Of a stretch of 64,000 nucleotides of DNA, positions 49,554 to 59,385 are shown in pieces. A program made the translations under genes and the position numbers. The notes under the pieces are model-generated. The model had not been told where the DNA came from, did not search any database, and saw only the letters and a list, made by a program, of their open reading frames with translations. Each line of letters starts with the position of its first letter. Position 1 is the stretch's first letter. This DNA comes from Ehretia macrophylla. Its lineage: Eukaryota > Streptophyta > Magnoliopsida > Boraginales > Ehretiaceae. The stretch lies in the NCBI GenBank assembly GCA_037974665.1, contig CM075780.1, positions 3,630,501 to 3,694,500 on the forward strand, written 5' to 3'.

Positions 49554-50111
49554 CATTTCAATTTTTTTTGCCCTGGTTAGGGTTGCCAAGATACTTTATC
49601 CACCAAATCTCTATTACTGAATCTCACGGAACATTGGGCAAGAAAACTTCACTTCACGTAGAGGCTGGGCCCGCAAACCGAGGGTGTAGGGTTTATGACT
49701 AGGTCTCGGTCGCTTCGGTGGCCATAACTTTTGATTCGTAAGGAGTTACGTGGCGCACAGCATACCGTTGCAAAGCTCTCTGAGAGCTCTACAACGGGGG
49801 CGGCTAGCTTGCTCGCTGTGCCCCTTTTTGGAGCCCAAAATTGAACGTTTTCATCAGTTTCAAGCCACTTTTTTGCTTTTGTTATGTTTTTTCATCCCAG
49901 ATCGTACGTCGTGAGCTGTTAAAAGGATGACAACCTGACTCACGGGACATTAAAGGGCCCTACAACGTGTCGATATCACGTCTTGCGAGGATGCTGCGTT
50001 GTCGAAGCGGTTGGGTTGTCGTTAAGCCCATTGGGCCTTTTGAATGGCCCATCTCTCTAGGCTGGGACTGTGAACCGTTAACACATAAAGCAATTGTGCC
50101 CTCAACATGAC

Positions 50112-50230
50112 GGGTGTGATCATACTAGCACTAATACACCGGATCCCATTAGAACTCCGAAGTTAAGCGTGCTTGGACGAGAGTAATACTAGGATAGGTG
50201 ACCCCCTGGGAAGTCATCTTGTTCCACCCC
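50112..50230 (+). rRNA. 5S rRNA, copy 26 (diverged)
   Basis: Ten changes: C6T, C15T, G25A, C39T, G66A, G75A, G85A, C105A, G108T and G113C. Upstream box ATAAAGC. Likely a relic. Confidence 0.92.
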
Positions 50231-50787
50231 TTTTTCAATTTTTTTTGCCCTGGCTAGGGTTGCCAAGATACTTTATCCACCAAATCTCTATTACTGAATC
50301 CCATGGAACATTGGGCAAGACAACTTCGCTTCACGTAGAGGCTGGGCCAGCAAACCGAGGGCGTAGGGTTTGTTAGCAGGTCTCCGTCGTTCCAGTGCCC
50401 ATAACTTTTGATCCGTAAGGAGTTACGCTGCGCACAGCATACCGTTTCAAAGCTCTCTAAGAGCTCTACGACGGGGGTGGCCAGCTTGCTCGCTGTGCCC
50501 GTATTGGAGCCCAAAATCGAACGTTTTCATCAGTTTCAGGCCACTTTTCTAATTTTTCTCTATTTTTCCATCCGGGATTGTACGTCGTGAACTGTTAAAA
50601 GGACAAAAACCTGAGTCGCGGGACATCAGAGGACCCTACAACGTGTTGAAATCACGTCTAGCGAGGATGCTGCGTTGTTGAAGCAGATGGGTTGTCGTTA
50701 AGCCCATTGGGCCTTTTGAATGGGCCATCTCTCTTGGCTGGGACTGTGAACCGTTAACACATAAAGTAATTGTGCCCTCAACATGAC

Positions 50788-50906
50788 CGGTGCAATCATA
50801 CCAGCACTAATGCACCGGATCCCATCAGAACTCCAAAGTTAAGCGTGCTTGTGCGAGAGTAGTACTAGGTTGGGTGACCCATTGGGAAGTCCTCGTGTTG
50901 CACCCC
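50788..50906 (+). rRNA. 5S rRNA, copy 27
   Basis: Changes G1C, G7A, G48A, G65T, A83T (C box), C94A and C95T. Upstream box ATAAAGT. Confidence 0.93.
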
Positions 50907-51464
50907 CTTTTCAATTTTTTTTGCCCTGGTTAGGGTTGCCAAGATACTTTATCCACCAAATCTCTATTACTGAATCCCACGGAACATTGGGCAAGACAAC
51001 TTCGCTTGACGAAGAGGTTGGGCCCGCAAACCGAGGTTGTAGGGTTTGTGACTAGGTCTCTGTCGCTCCAGTGCCCATAACTTTTGATCCGCAAGGAGTT
51101 ACGCGGCGCACAACATACTATTGCTAAGCTCTCTGAGAGCTCTACGACGGGGGCAGCTAGCTTGCTCGCTGTGCCCGTCTTTGGAGCCCAAAATTGGACG
51201 TTTTCATCAGTTTCAAGCCACTTTTCTTCTTTTGCTATGTTTTTCAGTCCCGGATTGTACGTCGTGAACTGTTAAAAGGATGACAACCTGAATCGCGGGA
51301 CATCAGTGGGCCCTACGACGTGTCGATATCATGTCTTGCCAGGATGCTGCGTTGTTGAAGCGGTTGGGTTGTCGTTAAGCCCATTGGGCCATTTGAATAG
51401 GCCATCTCTCTAGGCTGGGACTGTGAACCGTTAACACATATAGGAATTGTGCCCTCAACATGAC

Positions 51465-51583
51465 GGGTGCGACCATGCCAGCACTATTGCACCGGATCCC
51501 ATCAGAACTCCGAAGTTAAGCGCGCTTGGGCGAGAGTAGTACTAGGATGGGGGACCCCCTCGGAAGTCCTTGTGTTGCACCCC
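51465..51583 (+). rRNA. 5S rRNA, copy 28
   Basis: Changes T9C, A13G, A23T, T59C (A box), T88G and G97C (C box) and C107T. Upstream box ATATAGG. Confidence 0.93.
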
Positions 51584-52140
51584 TTTTTCAATTTTTTTTG
51601 TCCAGCTTAGGGTTGCCAAGATACTTTATCCACCAAATCTCTATTACTGAATCCCACAGAACATTGGGCAAGACAACTTCGCTTCACGTAGAGGTTGGGC
51701 CCGCAAACCTAGGGCGTAGGGTTTGTTACCAGGTCTCCGTCGCTCCAGTGCCCATTACTTTTGATCCGTAAGGAGGTACGCGGCGCACAACATACTGTTG
51801 CAAAGCTGTCTGAGAGCTCTACGATGGGGGCGGCCAGCTTATTCGTTGTGCCCGTTTTGGAGCCCAAAATCGATCGTTTTCATCAGTTGCAGGCCACTTT
51901 TCTTCTTTTGCTCTATTTTTCCATCCCTGATCGTACGTCGTGAACCGTTAAAAGGATGACAACCTGAGTCGCGGGACATCACAGAACCCTACAACGTGTC
52001 GATATCACGTCTTGCAAGGATGCTGCGTTGTTGAAGCGGATGGGTTGTCGTTATGCCCATTGGGCCTTTTGAATGTGCCATCTCTCTAGGCTGGGACTAT
52101 GAACCGTTAACACATAAAGCATTTGTGCCCTCAACATGAC

Positions 52141-52259
52141 CGGTGTGATCATACCAGCACTAATGCACCGGATCCCATCAGAACTCCGAAGTTAAGCGTT
52201 CTTGGGGGAGAGTAGTACTAGGATGGGTGACCCCTTCGGAAGTCCTCGTGTTGCACCCC
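52141..52259 (+). rRNA. 5S rRNA, copy 29
   Basis: Changes G1C, C6T, G60T, C67G, C95T and G97C. Upstream box ATAAAGC. The last four changes and much of the following spacer are shared with copy 30. Confidence 0.95.
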
Positions 52260-52816
52260 TTTTTCATTTTTTTTGGTCCTGGTTAGGGTTGCCAAGATAC
52301 TTTATCCACCAAATCTCTATTACTGAATTCCACATACATTGGGCAAGACAACTTCGCTTCACGTAGAGGCTGGGCCCGCAAACCGAGGGTGTAGGGTTTG
52401 TGACCAGGTCTCGGTCGCTCCGGTGCCGATAACTTTTGATCCGTAAGAAGTTACGCGGCGCATAACATACCGCTGCAAAACTCTCTGAGAGCTCTACGAC
52501 GGGGGCAGCCAGCCTATTTGCTCTGCCCATTTTTGGAGCCCAAAATCGAACGTTTTCATCAGTTTCAGGCAACTTTTCTTATTTTGCTATATTTTTTCGT
52601 CCCGGATCGTACGTCGTGAACTGTTAAAAGGACGACAACCTGACTCGCGGGACATCAGAGGGCCCTACAACGTGTCGATATCACGTCTTGCGAGGATGCT
52701 CAGTTGTTGAAGCGGATGGGTTGTCGTTGAGCCCATTGGGCCTTTTGAATGGGTCATCTCTCTAGGCTAGGACTGTGAACCGTTAACACATATATGAATT
52801 GTGCCCTCAACATGAC

Positions 52817-52935
52817 GGCTGCGATCATACCAGCACTAATGCACCGGATCCCATCAGAACTCCGAAGTTAAGCGTTCTTGGGGGAGAGTAGTACTAGGAT
52901 GGGTGACCCCTTCGGAAGTCCTCGTGTTGCACCCC
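52817..52935 (+). rRNA. 5S rRNA, copy 30
   Basis: Changes G3C, G60T, C67G, C95T and G97C. Upstream box ATATATG, the nearest in this window to a full TATATA. It is a near twin of copy 29 from the A box onward. Confidence 0.95.
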
Positions 52936-53492
52936 CTTTTCATTTTTTTTGGTCCTGGTTAGGGTTGCCAAGATACTTTATCCACCAAATCTCAATTACT
53001 GAATTCCACATACATTGGGCAAGACAACTTCGCTTCACGTAGAGGCTGGGCCCGCAAACCGAGGGTGTAGGGTTTGTGACCAGGTCTCGGTCGCTCCGGT
53101 GCCGATAACTTTTGATCCGTAAGAAGTTACGCGGCGCATAACATACCGCTGCAAAACTCTCTGAGAGCTCTACGACGGGGGCAGCCAGCTTACTTGCTCT
53201 GCCCATTTTTGGAGCCCAAACTCGAACATTTTCATCAGTTTCAGGCCACTTTTCCTCTTTTGCTCTGTTTTTCTGTCCCGAATCGTACATCGTGAACTGT
53301 TAAAAGGACGACAACCGAACTCACGGTACATTAGAGGGCCCTACAATGTGTCGATATCACGTCTTGCGAGAATGCTGCATTGTTGAAGTGGATGGGTTGT
53401 CGTTAAGCCCATTGGGCCTTTTGAATGGGCCATCTCTCTAGGCTGGGACTGTGAACCGTTAGCACATATAGGAATTGTGCCCTCAACATGAC

Positions 53493-53611
53493 GGGGGTGA
53501 TCATACCAGCACTAATGTACTGGATCCCATCAGAACTCCGAAGTTAAGCGTGCTTGGTCGAGAGTAGTACTAGGTTGGGTGGCCCCCTGGGAAGTCCTCG
53601 TGTTACACCCC
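53493..53611 (+). rRNA. 5S rRNA, copy 31 (diverged)
   Basis: Changes T4G, C6T, C26T, C29T, G66T, A83T, A90G and G113A. Upstream box ATATAGG. Helix I is weakened at T4G, C6T and G113A. Confidence 0.92.
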
Positions 53612-54166
53612 TTTTCAATTTTTTTTGCCCTGGTTAGGGTTGCCAAGATACTTTATCCTCCAAATCTCTATTACTGAATCCCACGGAACATTGGGCAAGA
53701 CAACTTCGCTTCACGTAGAGGCTGGGACCGCAAAGCGAGGGCGTAGGGTTTGTGACCAGGTCTCCGTCGCTCCGGTGCCCATAACGTTTGATCTGTAAGG
53801 AGTTACGCGGCGCATAACATACCGTTGCAAAGCTCTCTGAGAGCTCTACGACGGGGGCAGCCAGCTTGCTCGTTGTGCCCGTGTTGGAGCCAAAAATTGA
53901 ACTTTTTCATCAATTTCAGACCATTTTTCTTCTTTTGCTCTATTTTTCCGTCCCGGATCGTACGTCGTGAACTGTTAAAAGGACGACAACCTAAGTCGCG
54001 GGACATCAGTGGACCCTACAACGTGTCGATATCACGTCTTGCAAGGATGCTGCGTTGTTGAAGCGGATGGGTTGTCGTTCAGCCCTTGGGCCTTTTGAAT
54101 GGGCCATCTCTCTAGGTTGGGACTATGAACCGTTAACACATAAAGTAATTGTGCCCTCAACATGAC

Positions 54167-54285
54167 CGGTGCGATCATACCAACACTAATACACCGGATC
54201 CCATCAGAACTCCGAAGTTAAGCGTGCTTGGGCGAGAGTAGTACTAGGATGGGTGACCCTTTGGGAAGTCCTCGTGTTACACCCC
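54167..54285 (+). rRNA. 5S rRNA, copy 32
   Basis: Changes G1C, G17A, G25A, C94T, C95T and G113A. Upstream box ATAAAGT. The A box and intermediate element match consensus. Confidence 0.94.
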
Positions 54286-54816
54286 CTTTTCAGTTTTTTT
54301 TGCCCTGGTTAGGGTTTCCAAGATACTTTATCCACCAAATATCTATTACTGAATCCCACAGAACGTTGGGCAAGACAACTTCGCTTCACGTAGAGGCTGG
54401 GCCCGCAAACTGAGGGCGTAGGGTTTGTGACCAGGTCTCCGTCGCTCCGGTGCCCATAACTTTTGATCCGCAGGGAGTTACGCGGTGCACAGCATACCGT
54501 TGTAAATCACTTTGAGAGCTCTAAGTCGGGGGTAGCCAGCTTGCTCATTGTGCCAGTTTTTGGAGCCTGAAATTGAACGTTTTCATCAGTTTCAAGACAC
54601 TTTTCTTCTTTTGCTCTGTTTTTCCGTCTCGAATCGTACGTCGTGAACTGTTAAAAGGACGACAACCTGACTCACGGGACATCAGAGGGCCCTACAACGT
54701 GTCGATATCACGTCTTGCGAGGATGCTGCGTTGTTGAAGTGGATGGGTTGTCGTTAAGCCCATTGGGCCTTTTGAATGGGCCATCTCTCTAGGCTGGGAC
54801 TATGAACCGTCAACAC

Positions 54817-54821
54817 ATATA
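54817..54821 (+). promoter_or_regulatory. TATA-like box of 5S copy 33 (representative)
   Basis: ATATA at -27 to -23, with C at -13/-12 and C at -1. Arabidopsis 5S genes use a TATA-like box near -28, a GC near -12 and C at -1 for polymerase III initiation. The equivalent position in other copies reads ATATAGG, ATGTAGG or ATAAAGC. Confidence 0.8.
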
Positions 54822-54843
54822 GGAATTGTGCCCTAAACATGAC

Positions 54844-54962
54844 GGGTGCGATCATACCAGCACTAATGCACCGGATCCCATCAGAACTCCGAAGTTAAGC
54901 GTGCTTGGGCGAGAGTAGTACTAGGATGGGTGACCCCCTCGGAAGTCCTCGTGTTGCACCCC
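54844..54962 (+). rRNA. 5S rRNA, copy 33 (one change from consensus)
   Basis: Only G97C differs from the array consensus. A box (54893-54907), intermediate element (54910-54915) and C box (54923-54940) are otherwise intact. Upstream box ATATAGG. One of the two copies most likely to make normal 5S rRNA. Confidence 0.98.
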
Positions 54963-54963
54963 C

Positions 54964-54978
54964 TTTTCAATTTTTTTT
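54964..54978 (+). terminator. Polymerase III terminator of 5S copy 33 (representative)
   Basis: TTTT one base after the gene, then CAA and a T8 run. Runs of four or more T on the non-template strand end polymerase III transcription. Nearly every unit has this pair; copy 18 lacks the long run. Confidence 0.85.
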
Positions 54979-55521
54979 GTCCAAGTTAGGGTTGCCAAGA
55001 TACTTTATCCACCAAATCTCTATTACTGAATCCCACGGAACATTGGGCAAGACAACTTCGCTTCACGTAGAGACTGGGCCCGCAAACCGAGGGCGTTGGG
55101 TTTGTGACCAGGTCTTGAACGCTCCGGTGCCCATAACTTTTGATCCGTAAAGAGTTACGTGGCGCACAGCATACCGTTGCAAAGCTCTCTGAGAGCTCTA
55201 CGTTGGGGCCAGCTAGCGTTGGTCACTGTGCCCATTTTTGGAGGCCAAAAATGAACATTTTTATCAATTTCAGGCTACTTTTCTTCTTTTGCTCTATTTT
55301 TTCATCCCGAATCTTACGTCGTGAACTGTTAAAAAGACGACAACTTGACTCGCGCGACATCAGAGGGCCCTACAATGTGTCGATATCACGTCTTGCTAGG
55401 ATGCTGCGTTGTTGAAGTGGATGGGTTGTCGTTAAGCCCATTGGGCCTTTTGAATGGGCCATCTCTCTAGGCTAGGACTGTGAACCGTTAACACATATAG
55501 GAATTGTGCCCTCAACATGAC

Positions 55522-55640
55522 GGGTGCGATCATACCAGCACTAATGCACCGCATCCCATCAGAACTCCGAATTTAAGCGTGCTTGTTCAAGAGTAGTACT
55601 AGGATGGGTGGCCCCCTGGAAAGTCCTCGTGTTGCACCCT
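55522..55640 (+). rRNA. 5S rRNA, copy 34 (diverged)
   Basis: Changes G31C, G51T, G65T, G66T, G68A, A90G, G99A and C119T. Upstream box ATATAGG. The segment around the intermediate element (GTTCAAG) is changed at three sites. Confidence 0.92.
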
Positions 55641-56197
55641 TTTTCGATTTTTTTTTCCCTGGTTAGGGTTGCCAAGATACTTTATCCACCAAATATCTAT
55701 TACTGAATCCCACGGAAAATTGGGCAAGACAACTTCGCTTCACGTAGAGGTTGGGCGCGCAAACCGAAGGCGTAGGGTTTGTGACCAGGTCTCCGTCGCT
55801 CCGGTGACCATAACTTTTGATCAGTAACGAGTTACGCAGCTCACAGCATACCGTTGCAAAGCTCTCTGAGAGCTCTACGACTGGTGCAGCCAGCTTGCTC
55901 ACTATACCCATTTTTGGAACCCAAAATCGAACGTTTTCATCAGTTTCAAGCCACTTTTCTGCTTTTGCTCTTTTTTTCCGTCTCGGATCGTAAGTCGTGA
56001 GCTGTTAAAAGGACGGCAACCTGACTCGCGGGACATCATAGGGCCCTACAACATGTCGATATCACGTCTTGCGAGGATGCTGCGTTGTTGAAGCGATTGG
56101 GTTGTCGTTAAGCCCATTGGGCCTTTTGAATGGGCCATCTCTCTAGGCTGTGACAGTGAACCGTTTACACACAAAGCAATTGTGCCTTCAACATGAC

Positions 56198-56316
56198 TGG
56201 TGCGATCATACCAGCACTAATGCATCGGATCCCATCAGAACTGCGAAGTTAAGTGTGATTGGGCGAGAGTAGTACTTGGATGGGTGACCTCTTGGGAAGT
56301 CCTCGTGTTGCACCCC
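56198..56316 (+). rRNA. 5S rRNA, copy 35
   Basis: Changes G1T, C28T, C46G, C57T, C61A, A80T, C93T and C95T. The C93T base is the form seen in many other plants. The upstream box is degraded to ACAAAGC. Confidence 0.92.
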
Positions 56317-56873
56317 CTTTTCAATTTTTTTTGCCCTGGTTTTGGTTGCCAAGATACTTTATCCACCAAATTTCTATTACTGAATCCCACAGAACATTGG
56401 GCAAGACAACTTCGCTTCATGTAGAGGCTGGGCCCGCAAACCGAGGGCATAGGGTTTGTACCTGGTCTCCATCGCTCCGGTGCCCATAACTTTTGATCCG
56501 TAAGGAGTTACGCGGCACACAGCATACCATTACAAAGCTCTCTGAGAGCTCAACGATGGGGGCAACTAGTTTGCTCGCTGTGACCATTTTTTGAGCCCAA
56601 AATTGAACATTTTCATCAGTTTCAGGCCACTTTTCTGCTTTTGCCCAATTTTTCAGTCCCGGATCGTACGTCGTGAGCTGTTAAAAGGACGACAACCTGA
56701 CTCGCGGGACATTAGAGGTCCCTACAACGTGTCGATATCACGACTTGCGAGGATGCTGCATTGTTGAAGCGGTTGGGTTGTCGTTATGCCCATTGGGCCT
56801 TTTGAATGGGCCATCTCTTTAGGCTGGGACTGTGAACAGTTAACACTTAAAGAAATTGTGCCCTCAACATGAC

Positions 56874-56992
56874 GGGTGTGATCATACCAGCACTAATGCA
56901 CCGGATCCCATCAGAACTCCGAAGTTAAGCGTGCTTGGGCGAGAGTAGTACTAGGATGGGTGACCCCCTGGGAAGTCCTCGTGTTGCACCCC
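56874..56992 (+). rRNA. 5S rRNA, copy 36 (one change from consensus)
   Basis: Only C6T differs, a G-C to G-U change in helix I. The internal promoter is fully consensus. The upstream box is TTAAAGA, off the usual form, so promoter strength may be the limiting feature. Confidence 0.98.
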
Positions 56993-57550
56993 CTTTTCAA
57001 TTTTTTTTGCCTGGGTTAGGGTTGCCAAGTTACTTTATCCACCAAATCTCTTTTACGGAATCCCACGGAACATTGGGCAAGACAACTTCGCTTCACGTAG
57101 AGGTTGGGCCAGCAAACCGAGGGCGTAGGTTTTATGGCCAGGTCTCCGTCGTTCCGGTGCCCATAACTTTTGATCCGTAAGGAGTTACGCGGCGCACAAC
57201 ATACCTTTGTAAAGCTCTCTGAGAGATCTACGACGGGGGCAGCCAGCTTGCTTGCTGGGCCCATTTTTGGAGCCCAAAATCGAACGTTTTCAATAGTTTC
57301 AGGCCACTTTTCTACTTTTACTATATTTTTTCATCCTGAATTGTACGTCTTGAGCTGTTAAAAGGACGTCAACCTGACTCGTGGGACATCAGAGGGCTCT
57401 ACAACGTGTCGATATCACGTCTTGCAAGGATGCTGTGTTGTTGAAGCGGATGGGTTGTCCTTAAGCCCATTGGGCCTTTTGAATGGGCCATCTCTCTAGG
57501 CTGGGACTGTGAACCGTTAACACATAGAGCAATTGTGCCCTCAACATGAC

Positions 57551-57669
57551 TGGAGCGATCATACTAGCACTAATGCACCGGATCCCATCAGAACTCTAAA
57601 GTTAAGCGTGCTTGGGCGAGAGTAGTACTAGGATGGGTGACCCCCTCGGAAGTCCTTGTGTTGCACCCC
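57551..57669 (+). rRNA. 5S rRNA, copy 37
   Basis: Changes G1T, T4A, C15T, C47T, G48A, G97C and C107T. The upstream box reads ATAGAGC. Confidence 0.93.
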
Positions 57670-58228
57670 CTTTTCAATTTTTTTTGTCCTGGTTAAGGTT
57701 GCCAAGATACTTTATCCACCAAATCTCTATTACTGAATCCCACGGAACATTGGGCAAGACAACTTCGCTTCACGTAGAGGCTGGGCCAGCAAACCGAGGG
57801 CGTGGGGTTTGTGACCAGGTCTCGGTCGCTCTGGTGCCCATAAATTTTTATCCGTAAGGAGTTACGTAGCGCACAGCATACCGTTGCAGAGCTTATTGAG
57901 AGCTCTACGACGGGGGCATCCAATTTGCTTGCTGTGACCATTTTTAGAGCCCAAAATCGAATGTTTTCATCTATTTCAGGCCACTTTTCTTCTTTTGCTT
58001 TTTTTTTTTCGTCCCGGATCGTACGTCATGAATTGTTAAAAGGACGGCAAACTGACTCGCTGGACATCAGAGGGCCCTACAACGTGTCGATATCACGTCT
58101 TGCGAGGATGATGCGTTGTTGAAGCGGATGGGTTGTCGTTAAGCGCATTGGGCCTTTTGAATGGGTCATCTCTCTAGGCTGGAACTGTGAACCGTTAACA
58201 CATATAGGAATTGTGCCCTCAACATGAC

Positions 58229-58347
58229 GGGTGCAATCATACCAGCACTAATGCACCGGATCCCATCAGAACTTCGAAGTTAAGCGTTCTTGGGCGAGAG
58301 TAGTACTAGGATGGGTGACCCCCTGGGAACTCCTCGTGTTGCACCCC
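58229..58347 (+). rRNA. 5S rRNA, copy 38
   Basis: Changes G7A, C46T, G60T (A box) and G102C. Upstream box ATATAGG. Its downstream spacer is interrupted by solo LTR D. Confidence 0.95.
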
Positions 58348-58861
58348 TTTTCAATTTTTTTTGCCCTGGTTAGGGTTGCCAAGATAATTTATCCACCAAA
58401 TCTCTATTACTGAATCCCACGAAACATTGGGCAAGACAACTTCGATTCACGAAGAGGCTGGGCTCGCAAACCAAGGGCGTAAGGTTTGTGACCAGGTCTC
58501 CGTCGCTCCGGTGCCCATAACTTTTGATCCGTAAGGAGTTACGTGGCGCACAACATACCGTTACAAAGCTCTCTGAGAGCTCTACGATGGGGGCAGCAAG
58601 CTTGCTTGCTGTGCCCATTTATGGAGCCCAAAATCGAATGTTTTTATCAGTTTCAGGCCACTTTTCTTCTTTTGCTTTGTTTTTTCGTCCCGGATCGTAC
58701 ATCGTGAACTGTTAAAAGGATGATAACCTGACTCGCGGGACATCAGAGGGCCCTACAACGTGTCGATATCACGTCCTGCGACCATGCTACGTTGCTGAAG
58801 TAGATGGGTTGTCGTTAAGCCAATTGGGCCTTTTGAATGGGCCATCTCTCTAGGCTGGGAC

Positions 58862-58866
58862 TGTGA
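58862..58866. repeat. Target site duplication of D, left copy (TGTGA)
   Basis: Repeated exactly at 62740-62744 after the LTR. Confidence 0.95.
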
Positions 58867-58889
58867 TGTGAGGCCCGACCCTGAATGAC

Positions 58890-59385
58890 GTATTACCTCA
58901 ATTTGCGTGCCATAGACCAAGAATGATATGACTGACCTAGGATTACGTGCCCTGTCTTGGTTTTCGTGCATGCCTCGTTATACGTGCCTTAACCTAGAAT
59001 TGTGTGCCCTAATCCTCGATATACGTGCGATACCTAGATAAATATGCCATGACCATAATTTACGTGCGAGACCTCGATTTGCGTGTGTCTCTTCATTTCG
59101 TGTGCATTAACCTTGAACTACGTGCCTTAACCTGGGTTTAAGAGGTGTACCTTAGTTTACATGCATTGCATTGAATTACATGTCGTGCATTGGTCTACGT
59201 GCATTGACCTAGGGTTGCGTGCGTTAGCATTGGAATCTGTGCATTAGACTTGAAGTACGTGCCTTAGTCTAGAAGTTCATGTCTTACCTCGTAGTTCGTG
59301 TTTACCTCGTGTTTCATGCCCCGTCTGGATTTCGGTGCGTGCCTCGTAGTGCGTACCCTAGACCTAGGAATCCGTGCCACCACGT
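58890..59385 (+). repeat. Expanded U3 tandem array in D
   Basis: About 25 degenerate copies of a 19-21 bp motif with core TACGTGC or GCGTGC and arm CTTAACCTAGAAT-like. Many copies include ACGTG, the core of plant G-box/ABRE elements. It is the longest array of this type among the LTRs in the window. Confidence 0.78.

Larger units (their letters stand above)
46696..58866 (+). repeat. 5S rDNA tandem array, block 3 (18 genes)
   Basis: Spacing of gene starts is 674-678 bp throughout. Upstream boxes alternate between ATATAGG and ATAAAGC types. It ends with TGTGA (58862-58866), the left target duplication of solo LTR D. Confidence 0.97.
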
